Assembly (NCBI GenBank): GCA_022573225.1
Contig: JACZUI010000008.1
Coordinates: 1-63,475, forward strand
Source of the DNA: Acidobacteriota bacterium
Lineage (GTDB): Bacteria; Actinomycetota; Acidimicrobiia; Spongiisociales; ZC4RG35
DNA length: 63,475 bases
Direction: 5' to 3'
The notes beneath the pieces were generated by a model. It searched no databases. It was not told the DNA's origin and saw nothing but the letters and a program-made list of their open reading frames with translations. The stretch's first letter is position 1; each line of letters begins with the position of its first letter. Shown here piece after piece: positions 35,981 to 44,119 of the stretch. The position numbers were made by a program, and so were the translations under genes.

Positions 35981-36180
35981 TCGGGTAGCCCCTCCTAAAA
36001 AGCCCCCCTCCCCGGCTCCGCCGGCACCCCTCTCGTAACGGACGCGTTTCCTCCCCCTCGAGCGCAGCGAGTTTGGAGGAGGTGCCCCGAAGGGTCGGAG
36101 GCGGCAAGGTCGGAAGAGAACCCCCCTCCCCGGCTCCGCCGATACTGCCCCTCCCACTGGAAGTTGGATACCGTGGGCTC
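35981..36180. repeat. repeat-rich spacer before cwlM
   Basis: Contains a copy of the interspersed repeat (about 36049-36110: TTTCCTCCCCCTCGAGCGCA, then GCGAGTTTGGAGGAGG, then TGCCCCGAAGGGTCGGAGG) flanked by two copies of CCCCCTCCCCGGCTCCGCCG (near 36004 and 36122). The latter pair is a 118-base-spaced direct repeat around the element. No protein is coded here. Confidence 0.7.
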
Positions 36181-37146
36181 ATGCGGCTCTACCGAGCAGG
36201 AGACGAGGGTAAAGCGATCGGTGACATCCAGGACCGCCTCGGTGCTCTTGGCTTCGACTCCTCTCCGGACATGCGTTCGGTATTCGGCGAGGGGACCACG
36301 GCTGCGGTATCCGCGTTTCAGAAAGCCAAGGGTCTGGGTGTCGACGCCATCGTTGGACCCGACACCTGGCGATCACTTTATGAAGCCGGATATCGGCTCG
36401 GAGACCGGCTCCTCTACTTTCGTCGCCCCATGATTCGGGGAGAGGACGTTTCCGAGCTCCAGTCTCGTCTCAACTCACTCGGATTCGACTCGGGCAAGGT
36501 CGACGGAATCTTCGGGCCGGACACCGAAGCCGCCGTCATTGAGTTCCAGCACAACCGCTGCCTTGCTGAGGACGGCAAGAGCGGGCCATCGGTGGTGACT
36601 GAATTGCATCTGGTCACCCGGGGTGAGATGAAGGAGGGCCGGCAAGCGGTCCGAGAGCGGGAATGGCTGCGGAGGCTTCGGCCGACTATCGCCGGAGCCC
36701 GCATCTACCTCGATGCCGGCTGCCGGGACCCGGAAGAAGCAAGAGGGGCGTGGGAAGCTGCCTCGGCGACTGCCTTCGCCCTACAGGAGCGTGGTGGCCT
36801 TCCAGTTCTTTCCAGATCTCAAGACATCTCCCTGCCAGAGAGGGTCCGAGCGCGAAGGGCAAATCGTCTCGGCTCCGACCTGATCGTCGCTTTCCAGATC
36901 AGTCACGATGGTGAGGATCGGGTCTTCTTCTTTTCCTCGGAACACAGCCGCTCCGAGGCCGGCGCGATGCTGGCCGGCTCGATGGCAGACACAACCGGCG
37001 GTCTGGTCGAAGGACGCGCCAGCGCAATGCTCAAAGAGACCCGGGCACCCGCAGTGATCGTGTCCCGCAAACGCCTCGATGCATCGATTGGGGAACCTGT
37101 CGTCGAGGGGCTCGTGCAGTTCTTCGCAGAAGCGTCTGCTAGCTGA
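36181..37146 (+). CDS. cwlM: CwlM-like protein: two peptidoglycan-binding domains and a degenerate amidase domain
   Basis: Two PG_binding_1 repeats (GDIQDRLGALGFDSS and SELQSRLNSLGFDSGKVDGIFGPDTEAAVIEFQ) precede an amidase_3-like region (residues about 155-318). The zinc His of the usual DPGHGG is replaced (LDAGCRDP), and the late catalytic Glu of FLSN.E is not found (IVSRKRLD); one His in FQISHDG may remain. It is probably not a working amidase. In Mycobacterium CwlM regulates MurA, a plausible role here. It converges on parB with an 8-base overlap. Confidence 0.85.
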   Translation: MRLYRAGDEGKAIGDIQDRLGALGFDSSPDMRSVFGEGTTAAVSAFQKAKGLGVDAIVGPDTWRSLYEAGYRLGDRLLYFRRPMIRGEDVSELQSRLNSLGFDSGKVDGIFGPDTEAAVIEFQHNRCLAEDGKSGPSVVTELHLVTRGEMKEGRQAVREREWLRRLRPTIAGARIYLDAGCRDPEEARGAWEAASATAFALQERGGLPVLSRSQDISLPERVRARRANRLGSDLIVAFQISHDGEDRVFFFSSEHSRSEAGAMLAGSMADTTGGLVEGRASAMLKETRAPAVIVSRKRLDASIGEPVVEGLVQFFAEASAS

Positions 37147-37990
37147 CGAGGGAACGGTAGAGCCGCTCCAACTCCTCCACGGAGCCAAAACGTATCTCAA
37201 CTTTGCCCTTCTCGTTGCGGTAGCTGATCTTCACAGCCGCTCCGAGTTTCTCCGTCAGACGACTCTCCAACTCTATGATTTCGACCGGGCGCAATTGTCG
37301 GACTCGAGGCGGCGGTCCGGCCTCGATCTCCCGGCGCGACCTGACTGCATCTTCCATCTGACGGACGCTCCATCCCTCATCCCTCGCCTTTGTGGCCAGA
37401 TGAAGCGCATACTTGGTGTCCTCGACGCCTACCAGGGCCCGGGCGTGGCCGGCCGAGAGGTCGCCGGCATCGACCATCTCTTGAATCTCGTCCCCCAGTT
37501 GGAGAAGTCTCAACGTGTTGGACACGGTTGGCCTCGACTTGCCAACCCGGTCAGCCACTTGCTCCTGTGTCATACCATGATTCTCCAGGAGTTGCTGGTA
37601 AGCATGTGCTTCCTCGATGGCCGTCAGGTCTTGACGCTGCACATTCTCCACCAGGGCTTCGACCAGTGTTGATCGCCCGGCAGTCTCCCGGATGACGGCC
37701 GGGATATCCACCAGGCCCGCCCGTTTCGCAGCTCGCCATCGGCGCTCCCCGGCAATCAGCTGGTACCCGTCGTCGACTGCTGTCAGCACCACCGGCTGAA
37801 GCACACCGACCTCGTTCATCGATGCAGCAAGTTCCTCCAGGGTCTCATCGTCGAAACGGCGACGAGGCTGATCGGGGTTGGGCTCGATCTGATCGAGGGG
37901 CACATTGCGAAAGCCGGAGGCCTCTTCGTCTTCTCGGGTGGGTATGAGGGTTTCAAGACCTCGCCCCAAACCCGACCTTCTCCCAGTCAT
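37139..37990 (-). CDS. parB: chromosome-partitioning protein ParB
   Basis: Binds parS near the origin and loads the partition complex. DQIEPNPDQPRRRFDDETLEELAASMNEVGVLQPVV and YQLIAGERRWRAAKRAG form the CTPase/N-terminal domain; RQDLTAIEEAHAYQQLLENHGMTQEQVADRVGKSRPTVSNTLRLLQL is the HTH. The C-terminal dimer domain is present. 283 residues. Overlaps parA by four bases. Confidence 0.96.
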   Translation of the reverse strand: MTGRRSGLGRGLETLIPTREDEEASGFRNVPLDQIEPNPDQPRRRFDDETLEELAASMNEVGVLQPVVLTAVDDGYQLIAGERRWRAAKRAGLVDIPAVIRETAGRSTLVEALVENVQRQDLTAIEEAHAYQQLLENHGMTQEQVADRVGKSRPTVSNTLRLLQLGDEIQEMVDAGDLSAGHARALVGVEDTKYALHLATKARDEGWSVRQMEDAVRSRREIEAGPPPRVRQLRPVEIIELESRLTEKLGAAVKISYRNEKGKVEIRFGSVEELERLYRSLVS

Positions 37991-38781
37991 CCTTCCACCT
38001 CCTGCAATCCGTTTCTCTTCCTGAACTCCTTGCCGAGGTGTCGATATGCAATGGCGCCCCGGCTCATTGAGTCAAACGCCTCGATAGGCTCGCCAAACGA
38101 TGGCGCCTCGGAAAGACGAACCGATCGCGGAATCACCGTCCGGTAGGCGATGTCACCGAAATGCTTCCGTATCTGGGTGGCGACATCCCGGGACAGATTG
38201 GTCCTGGCATCGAACATGGTCAGCACCACTCCTCCAACCTTCAAGCCGGGATTGAGATTTGAGGCAACGAGATCGATATTCTTGAGCAGTTGACTCAGAC
38301 CCTCCAGGGCGTAGTACTCACACTGGATCGGGATCAACACCTCGTCGGCCGCGGCCAGGGCGTTGACGGTGAGCAATCCAAGTGAAGGTGGGCAGTCGAT
38401 CAGCACGACGTCATAGTCTTGATTGGTCTGCTCAATTGCCAATCTAAGACGTGTTTCACGTGAAAACTGAGTTACCAACTCGATTTCGGCCCCGGCTAGG
38501 TCAATCGTTGCCGGAACAACAAACAGATTCTTCACCGAGGTCGGCTCGACCGCATCAGCCAATTCTGCCTCCTTGAGGATGACATCGTAGATGGAAAGCT
38601 TGATGGCTCCCCGGTCGATTCCGAGCCCGCTGGTGGCATTTCCCTGGGGGTCAAGATCGATCAAAAGAACCTTGACACCCTGAAAGGCCAGCGCGGCACC
38701 CAGGTTTATCGCGGTTGTGGACTTTCCGACGCCTCCCTTTTGATTGGCCAGAGCAACTATGCGGGGATGACGGTCGGTCAC
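37987..38781 (-). CDS. parA: chromosome-partitioning ATPase ParA
   Basis: ALANQKGGVGKSTTAINLGAALA is the deviant Walker A motif, LLIDLDPQGNATSGLG Walker A', and DVVLIDCPPSLGLLTVNALAAA Walker B. 264 residues, the Soj type without an HTH extension. A near-perfect parS lies inside the gene (38452-38467). Overlaps rsmG by four bases. Confidence 0.96.
   Translation of the reverse strand: MTDRHPRIVALANQKGGVGKSTTAINLGAALAFQGVKVLLIDLDPQGNATSGLGIDRGAIKLSIYDVILKEAELADAVEPTSVKNLFVVPATIDLAGAEIELVTQFSRETRLRLAIEQTNQDYDVVLIDCPPSLGLLTVNALAAADEVLIPIQCEYYALEGLSQLLKNIDLVASNLNPGLKVGGVVLTMFDARTNLSRDVATQIRKHFGDIAYRTVIPRSVRLSEAPSFGEPIEAFDSMSRGAIAYRHLGKEFRKRNGLQEVEG
38452..38467. promoter_or_regulatory. parS site within parA
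   Basis: TGTTTCACGTGAAAAC matches the conserved parS TGTTTCACGTGAAACA at 14 of 16 positions. It is about 4 kb from dnaA, the zone in which ParB sites usually cluster. Confidence 0.8.
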
Positions 38782-39389
38782 GATTGCTGCATCATAAGGA
38801 GCCAGACATCCTGGTCAAGAACCGAAGCGGGAACGTGAACCGTCTTCCAGCCCTGATAGGACGGTCGCGAATCCCAGGAACCTCCGATCAGAGCCCGGCC
38901 GCCGGTCCCGAGACGCCCACCCAGTTCCCGTCGAGCCACGTCTGGAGTAAGAGTCGCCCGGGAGACAATTGTGGAGATGCTTGACGGGGCGTCCGCAATT
39001 TCCCCTTGTCGCACCTCAACATTCTTCAGACCGAGGATCCGAACTGCGCGTCGGGTCAATGTTGTACGCCGCCTCGACCGATCGAGCAGGACAAACTCGA
39101 CGGCCGGGTGGAGGACCGCCAGCGGAATTCCGGGAAGGCCCACCCCGGAGCCGAGATCCCAGACTTCATCCGAAGAATCATCGATGACGATGGAAAAGAG
39201 AATCGAGTCAGCGATATGACGACGATCCACCTTCGTCGCCTCGGAGGGGCCAATTCCCCCGGCCGGCACCGCCTCGTCGATCAGCCAGTCGCGATACCTG
39301 GCCAGTCTTTCCACCATGTCGACCCTGAGATCGACACCGGCCCACCTTGCGCTCCGCTTCCAGTCTTCTTCCGCCCCCGTCCGGCTCAT
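38778..39389 (-). CDS. rsmG: 16S rRNA (guanine-N7) methyltransferase
   Basis: Methylates G527 of 16S rRNA. EVWDLGSGVGLPGIPLAVLHPAVEFVLLDRSRRRTTLTRRA is the SAM-binding Rossmann motif I and II. 203 residues. Its position between parA and jag is the conserved one. Loss causes low-level streptomycin resistance in other bacteria. Confidence 0.94.
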   Translation of the reverse strand: MSRTGAEEDWKRSARWAGVDLRVDMVERLARYRDWLIDEAVPAGGIGPSEATKVDRRHIADSILFSIVIDDSSDEVWDLGSGVGLPGIPLAVLHPAVEFVLLDRSRRRTTLTRRAVRILGLKNVEVRQGEIADAPSSISTIVSRATLTPDVARRELGGRLGTGGRALIGGSWDSRPSYQGWKTVHVPASVLDQDVWLLMMQQS

Positions 39390-39432
39390 CGTCGGATACG
39401 TTCCCTCACAGGGACCACCTCAAGAAGGCAAG

Positions 39433-39446
39433 GTTCCACGTGAAGC
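39433..39446. promoter_or_regulatory. second candidate parS between rsmG and jag
   Basis: GTTCCACGTGAAGC matches the 14-base parS core GTTTCACGTGAAAC at 12 positions. The central CACGTG is intact. It lies about 1 kb from the first site. Confidence 0.6.
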
Positions 39447-39496
39447 AAAATAGCCCGGGGAGACCCCGGGCCATTACTTGGTTCATCGCCGTTGTG

Positions 39497-40405
39497 CTAT
39501 TCCTCTTCGCCTGCGTCCTCGGCCTCGCCGACGTCTTCGGCATTGCCGGCGTCCTCGGCATTGCCGACGTCCTCAGACGAACCGGCCTCGGCGGCCAGAA
39601 CGACATATCGTCTAGGAGCCTCGCCCTCGGAGTACGAAGTCACTCCATCTCGCGCCGCGGCAGCATCATGGATGACTTTTCGGTCGGCTGCGCTCATCGG
39701 CTCCAGCATGATCTCCCCACCATCTGAGGTGAGTTGGTCGATCAACTGATCGGCATAAATCGTCAATGCCTGCCTACGTCTTTCCGCGTATCCGGCAATG
39801 TCGAGACGCAGCCTGGCCGTGTCCTGGCTGTATCGCTGAAGTACGGTTCGGGTGAGTTCGTGGATAGATGAGCGAACCGACCCTCGCACCCCAACCAACG
39901 CCTCGGTTTGCTCACCGTTCACGTTGGCCACGATCACGTCATCGTCGATCGAGGTCTCGACGGTTCCCTCCAGACCGTATGCGGCCACCAGACCCTCGAG
40001 AAACTCGCGGGCAATCCGTGCCTGCTCTTCGAGGCCGACGATAGGTCGGTCGTCGGTTTTTGGTTGATCCCCTTGTTGACCACTCACATCTCGTCCTTTG
40101 CCTTGGCTTCTGCCCTGGTTCCGGTTCCGACCATTATTACCCGATTGAGACCGATCCTGCTGCTTCGAACTCGATCTTGATCGGCTTTGTGCCTTGCGAC
40201 GCCGATCATTTCGGCGTTTTCTTGGCTTGCGGTGTTTGACTCGAACAACTGCATCCTGCCCCCCAAATCCGAGGAATCCCTTCTCGGGCTCAACTAATAC
40301 TTCAACCGCAACATGCTCCCGATCTTCGACACCGAGCTCCTGCATTGCCGCTTCTACCGCGAGGTCGACCGATTTGGCACGAACCTCAATTTCGACGTAA
40401 CTCAC
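39497..40405 (-). CDS. jag: Jag/KhpB RNA-binding protein (Jag-N, KH, R3H domains)
   Basis: VSYVEIEVRAKSVDLAVEAAMQELG and VEVLVEPEKGFLGFGGQDAVVRV form the Jag-N domain. A basic low-complexity linker of Arg/Ser/Gln/Asn follows (residues about 65-125). The KH part (VIVANVNGEQTEALVGVRGSVRSSIHELTR) and R3H part (EIMLEPMSAADRKVIHDAAAARDGVTSYSEGEAPRRYVVL) are complete. GTG start with GGAGG just ahead. The C-terminal tail is an acidic repeat, EDVGNAEDAG, from an 18-base tandem repeat. Confidence 0.92.
   Translation of the reverse strand: MSYVEIEVRAKSVDLAVEAAMQELGVEDREHVAVEVLVEPEKGFLGFGGQDAVVRVKHRKPRKRRNDRRRKAQSRSRSSSKQQDRSQSGNNGRNRNQGRSQGKGRDVSGQQGDQPKTDDRPIVGLEEQARIAREFLEGLVAAYGLEGTVETSIDDDVIVANVNGEQTEALVGVRGSVRSSIHELTRTVLQRYSQDTARLRLDIAGYAERRRQALTIYADQLIDQLTSDGGEIMLEPMSAADRKVIHDAAAARDGVTSYSEGEAPRRYVVLAAEAGSSEDVGNAEDAGNAEDVGEAEDAGEEE
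39513..39577. repeat. 18-base tandem repeat coding the acidic Jag tail
   Basis: Three 18-base units (39513-39530, 39531-39548, 39549-39566) and a partial fourth read roughly GCGTCCTCGGCATTGCCG, alternating GCG and ACG at the start. They encode the repeating ED(V/A)G(N/E)A peptide. Slippage could change tail length between strains. Confidence 0.8.
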
Positions 40406-40406
40406 G

Positions 40407-41384
40407 TCACCTCCTCTTGCGCCGACGGCGCTTGTTCGAGGCACCCTGCTGTGGCTTCTTGGGTTCTGATGCCGCGGGGTCCGGGGTGGGACCCGATTCC
40501 TTGGCGGCGGTTCCCGGCGGGGTTGGGCGCCCATCGATCTTGAAAATCACGACTTGCTGTCCTAGCCGGAACAGGTTGCTGGTCGACCAGTAGAGCACCA
40601 GTCCGGCCGGAAAATTGTAGGAAATAAAGCCAATGAACAAGGGCATTATTCGGGTTATTGCCTGCTGTGCGCCGGCGCCTTTCTGGTTAGGCCGATCCTG
40701 ACCGTAGGTGGCATGCCATTGTTGGACATACTGGGTCGCCACCATGATGGCCATCAAGGCCAGGTATGGGAGAGCGACAAGAAGACCGATCTTCATCGCG
40801 TCGGACGGTCTGACACCAAGATTCATACCCAGGAACGGATCCATTTCGAGACCGGACACCCACGTCTGGCTGTCATTTACGAAGCCGCCGGTGGAATCGA
40901 GGGTCAAACCCAGAGCGGATGTCGGATCTACCGGCTGGATGGCCTGAGCATCGATGACGGGCCGTCCGGCATCAAGAATGAGCTCATTGGTTTCGGAGTC
41001 GATCTCATACTTGATCGGAGTCTGGAGAAGCCGGAACAGGGCAAACCAGATCGGCATCTGGACCAGTATCGGTAGCAAGCACCCTCCCGGAGTGGCGCCG
41101 GCCTCCTTCTGGGTGGCCATGAGACGCTTCTGCATCTCCGGCGGATCGTCCTTGTACTCGGCCTGAATCTTCTTGATCTTCGGTTGAATCTCGGTGAAAG
41201 CCCTGGTCGCCCTGGTTTGCTTGAGGGTAAGCGGGAACAGCACCAGGTTGATGGTGATGGTCAGCAGAATGATGGAAAGGCCATAAGCCCATCCATCACT
41301 GAAGGTGGGAGTGAGGAAGTCGTAATAAAACGAGAGCACGGTGCCCAGCAACTGCTGCAGCCGGGCGAAAAGGTCTCCAATCAT
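40407..41384 (-). CDS. yidC: membrane protein insertase YidC
   Basis: Inserts proteins into the membrane, with or without Sec. The core has the family segments (IILLTITINLVLFPLTLKQTRATRAFTEIQPKIKKIQAEYKDD, GGCLLPILVQMPIWFALFRLL, MPLFIGFISYNFPAGLVLYWSTSNLFRLGQQ). The C-terminus is very basic (KRRRRKRR), for ribosome contact. I start at MIGDLF (41384): the stop of yidD and this start overlap as TGATG and GGAGAG lies just upstream. Confidence 0.94.
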   Translation of the reverse strand: MIGDLFARLQQLLGTVLSFYYDFLTPTFSDGWAYGLSIILLTITINLVLFPLTLKQTRATRAFTEIQPKIKKIQAEYKDDPPEMQKRLMATQKEAGATPGGCLLPILVQMPIWFALFRLLQTPIKYEIDSETNELILDAGRPVIDAQAIQPVDPTSALGLTLDSTGGFVNDSQTWVSGLEMDPFLGMNLGVRPSDAMKIGLLVALPYLALMAIMVATQYVQQWHATYGQDRPNQKGAGAQQAITRIMPLFIGFISYNFPAGLVLYWSTSNLFRLGQQVVIFKIDGRPTPPGTAAKESGPTPDPAASEPKKPQQGASNKRRRRKRR

Positions 41385-41650
41385 CAGCCTGCTCTCCATT
41401 TCTCAGGGACGGGGTCATAGCCTCCGGGACGAAGCGGATGACACCTACCGATCCGCTTGATGCCGAGCCACCCTCCCCGAAAAATCCCAAACCGCTCGAT
41501 CGCCTCGAAGCTGTAATGCGAGCAGGTCGGCTGGTACCGGCAGTTGACCGACAAGGTAGGACTTACCAATTTCTGGTAAATCAAGATTAGTGGCAGCACA
41601 AGGTTGCGGGGACGGAGATAAGTGGTGGCCCGTCCCAAGGAGTCAGACAT
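41384..41650 (-). CDS. yidD: membrane protein insertion efficiency factor YidD
   Basis: The conserved core is [62 protein letters not shown]. It aids YidC. About 88 residues. It overlaps rnpA by eight bases and yidC by one. Confidence 0.94.
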   Translation of the reverse strand: MSDSLGRATTYLRPRNLVLPLILIYQKLVSPTLSVNCRYQPTCSHYSFEAIERFGIFRGGWLGIKRIGRCHPLRPGGYDPVPEKWRAG

Positions 41651-42050
41651 CGGCAAGCTCCCTCATGGCGCGCTCCAACCACCCCTGCAGCCTGGTGTGG
41701 GGCACATCGGCAACTTGTTGTGAGGCGATAATCACGTAGTCATGTCCTGGATTGAGCTGCAAGCTCCGGATGCAGTGACGCAGTCTTCTCTTGATCCGGT
41801 TCCGGGTAACCGCGTTTCCCGAACTCTTCGATACTACGAGCCCGTAACGTGCTGGTCCGGGATGCTCGGAGGACGCCACGACGACGAGACCTCCAGACCG
41901 GTATCGCTTTCCCTCATTGAGCACTCTTCGAAAGTCGCGAGGGGAGCGTAAGGATTCAAGATCAGGCGGCGAGACGCTTCCGGCCTTTTTGGCGACGCGA
42001 CTTGAGAACGGCGCGACCGGCCCGGTCGTGCATCCGATGACGGAATCCAT
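41643..42050 (-). CDS. rnpA: RNase P protein component, start lies within rpmH
   Basis: With the RNase P RNA it matures tRNA 5' ends. [26 protein letters not shown] and the RNR motif region [21 protein letters not shown] are diagnostic. Between 42050 and the first conserved residues there is no ATG, GTG, TTG or CTG in frame, so translation should begin at the ATG at 42050, inside rpmH in another frame. This adds about 35 residues ([17 protein letters not shown]...) not typical of RnpA. The overlap with rpmH is 89 bases. Confidence 0.92.
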   Translation of the reverse strand: MDSVIGCTTGPVAPFSSRVAKKAGSVSPPDLESLRSPRDFRRVLNEGKRYRSGGLVVVASSEHPGPARYGLVVSKSSGNAVTRNRIKRRLRHCIRSLQLNPGHDYVIIASQQVADVPHTRLQGWLERAMRELADV

Positions 42051-42096
42051 GACGTCTCTTACGTCTTCGCACCTTGGGTTGATAGGTTCTTTTCAT
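41962..42096 (-). CDS. rpmH: 50S ribosomal protein L34
   Basis: A 44-residue, strongly basic protein: [20 protein letters not shown] then [20 protein letters not shown] ending RLAA. This is the canonical L34. It is first in the rpmH-rnpA-yidD-yidC-jag-rsmG-parA-parB set and is divergent from dnaA. A TTGACA (42158-42163, minus) and TAACCT 18 bases on form a plausible promoter. Confidence 0.97.
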   Translation of the reverse strand: MKRTYQPKVRRRKRRHGFRHRMHDRAGRAVLKSRRQKGRKRLAA

Positions 42097-42564
42097 AACA
42101 AAAACCAGGGGGTCGAGGGGAGGTAGTCGCCCCAGGTTACGGATATTTTCGGAGCTATGTCAAAGTCCCCACACGGCCAAACTCTGCTCCAGGATGGGCG
42201 CCCGAGATGTGATCCGCGAAGATACCGGTTAAATCGCGAAAAGAAGTTGAACCCCGTTTTTAGCCTTTCGAGAGCTTCGACCACGCTCCAGAGTCTGGAA
42301 AAATCACCCACTACCTGCGGGTTTACTGTGGAAAAGGCCATGCTGAGAAATCCCCAACGACGATTCTCGCGTTCTTGACTAGCTGCATTCCGTTGACCGA
42401 TACTCCGCTGCCTCGGCCCTGAGACCGTCTTCGACTTCCCCGCCATTGCTGGTGACGTGACCGCCCCGAGACAACAATTGAACGCGGCCCGCTCGATCTT
42501 CACAGTCCTTTCCACAGATGTGGATGGATCTGTGGATAACTCGCATTGGTGGGAGGAGTAAATC
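42097..42564. other. rpmH-dnaA intergenic region with DnaA boxes (origin/promoter region)
   Basis: A 468-base non-coding stretch. It has a perfect DnaA box, TGTGGATAA (42531-42539), and related sites TGTGGATGG (42519-42527), TTTCCACAG (42509-42517) and TGTGGAAAA (42327-42335). It should hold the divergent rpmH and dnaA promoters and allow dnaA autoregulation; it may be part of the origin. Confidence 0.7.
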
Positions 42565-43947
42565 TTGGCACAAGCACAACAGACGCCCGACAACTGGAAA
42601 TCCTTCCAAGAAAATCTGATAAGTGGAGTTTCAGCGAGCAACTGGGAGACCTGGCTCTCTCGGCTCGAGCCCGACTTTCGTGGAGAGTTACCAGTTCTCG
42701 TCGCCCCCTCCGAGTTCCACTTGCGCTGGGTGCTCGACAAACATGGTGACCTGGTCACAAATGCGTTTCGTGACGTGTATGGGCCCGATGCCACTCCTCA
42801 ATTCCGGGTGAGCGAGACGCAGCCGGCCGAGGCCGAGGATTCGGCTGCCAAGCCGGATGCCAAACAAGACGATGCCACGGTCGCCACCACCACAACCTCA
42901 CCCTCCACCGCCCTCATCTCGAGATATCGATTCGAAAGCTTTGTCGTCGGACAATCAAACCGTTTCGCGTGGGCGGCCGCCATGGCCGTTGCGGAGCAGC
43001 CCGGGGCTCACTACAACCCACTGTTCATCTATGGCGGGGCCGGTCTCGGCAAGACCCACCTTCTCAATGCGGTGGGGCATGAGGCCCTGGAGATGTACCC
43101 ATCCCTCGTCGTGCACTACGTCTCGTCCGAGAACTTCCTAAACGATTTCATCGATTCAATCCGTCGCAAGCGTCCCGACAACTTCAAACAACGCTATCGG
43201 TCGGTCGACATCCTTCTCCTCGACGATGTTCAGTTCTTTGAGGGCAAGGAGCAGATCCTCGAGGAGTTTTTTCACACCTTCAACTCGCTGTATGAATCGG
43301 GCAAGCAAATGGTGATCAGCTCCGACCGCCACCCAAGGAACCTCTCGACGCTCGAGGACAGGCTGAGAAGCCGATTCGAATGGGGGCTTCTCACCGATAT
43401 CCAGCCCCCAGACGTCGAGACCCGGTTGGCGATTCTGCGACGCAACGCCGAATTCGCTCCTCGTCCGGTTCCTCTGGAGGTTCTCGAGCACATCGCTGGT
43501 CTTGTCTCAGACAACATCCGAGAGCTCGAAGGTGCTCTGACCCGAGTCACTGCATGGTCTGCTCTAAACCGCCAGGACATCGATCTGGAGACAGCCCAAC
43601 GGGTGCTCCAGGACATTGTGACCCCCGATGAGCCTGTGCCGCTCGGACCTGAAACCATCATCCGAACCACCGCCGCTGCCTACGGTTTTTCGGTGGAAGA
43701 TGTTCTCAGCCCATCCCGGCGGCAGCCGCTGGTTCTGTGCCGACAGATTTCGATGTATCTCTGCCGCGAACTCACAGACCTATCCCTTCCCAAAATCGGG
43801 GCCCAGTTCCAGCGAGACCACACCACCGTTCTTCATTCGGTAGAGAAGGTAAAAAGGATTCTTCGGTCCGACAGAGCCGTCTTTGACCGGGTCACCCAAC
43901 TCACACAGGACCTGAGGAAAGGTGGCGGGATATCCACAGCCTCCTGA
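42565..43947 (+). CDS. dnaA: chromosomal replication initiator DnaA
   Basis: Opens the origin. Domain I (WKSFQENLISGVSASNWETWLS) and a Thr/Ala/Asp-rich linker precede the AAA+ core: FVVGQSNRFAWAAAMAVAEQPG, Walker A GGAGLGKTHLL, and ILLLDDVQFFEGKEQILEEFFHTFN. Domain IV ends with LPKIGAQFQRDHTTVLHSVEKV. The TTG start at 42565 is set by GGGAGGAG six bases upstream. 460 residues. No intein. Confidence 0.97.
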   Translation: MAQAQQTPDNWKSFQENLISGVSASNWETWLSRLEPDFRGELPVLVAPSEFHLRWVLDKHGDLVTNAFRDVYGPDATPQFRVSETQPAEAEDSAAKPDAKQDDATVATTTTSPSTALISRYRFESFVVGQSNRFAWAAAMAVAEQPGAHYNPLFIYGGAGLGKTHLLNAVGHEALEMYPSLVVHYVSSENFLNDFIDSIRRKRPDNFKQRYRSVDILLLDDVQFFEGKEQILEEFFHTFNSLYESGKQMVISSDRHPRNLSTLEDRLRSRFEWGLLTDIQPPDVETRLAILRRNAEFAPRPVPLEVLEHIAGLVSDNIRELEGALTRVTAWSALNRQDIDLETAQRVLQDIVTPDEPVPLGPETIIRTTAAAYGFSVEDVLSPSRRQPLVLCRQISMYLCRELTDLSLPKIGAQFQRDHTTVLHSVEKVKRILRSDRAVFDRVTQLTQDLRKGGGISTAS

Positions 43948-44119
43948 GTTATCCACTGGCATCACCGACTTGTTCGCGATTGCTCACCAGGGAGATGCAC
44001 AGGCCTTTGGCCAGTTGCCACCGGAGATTTTCTTTGCTATCCACACTTCCACAACCCCCTACTACGACTAATACTCTGATAATGAAGTCTCAAGAACATA
44101 GAAGAAGGGAAACATCCTT
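43948..44119. other. dnaA-dnaN intergenic region, probable oriC
   Basis: DnaA-box-like sites: ATATCCACA (43930-43938, just inside the dnaA end), TTATCCACT (43949-43957) and CTATCCACA (44037-44045), followed by an A/T-rich piece (about 44060-44105) before dnaN. In Actinomycetota the origin usually lies in this gap. At 172 bases it is short, so upstream boxes may also take part. Confidence 0.65.

Noticed and set aside
42093..42794. A 233-codon frame on the minus strand over the dnaA promoter and start
   Set aside because: It covers DnaA boxes, the dnaA ribosome site and the rpmH start, and its sequence looks random.
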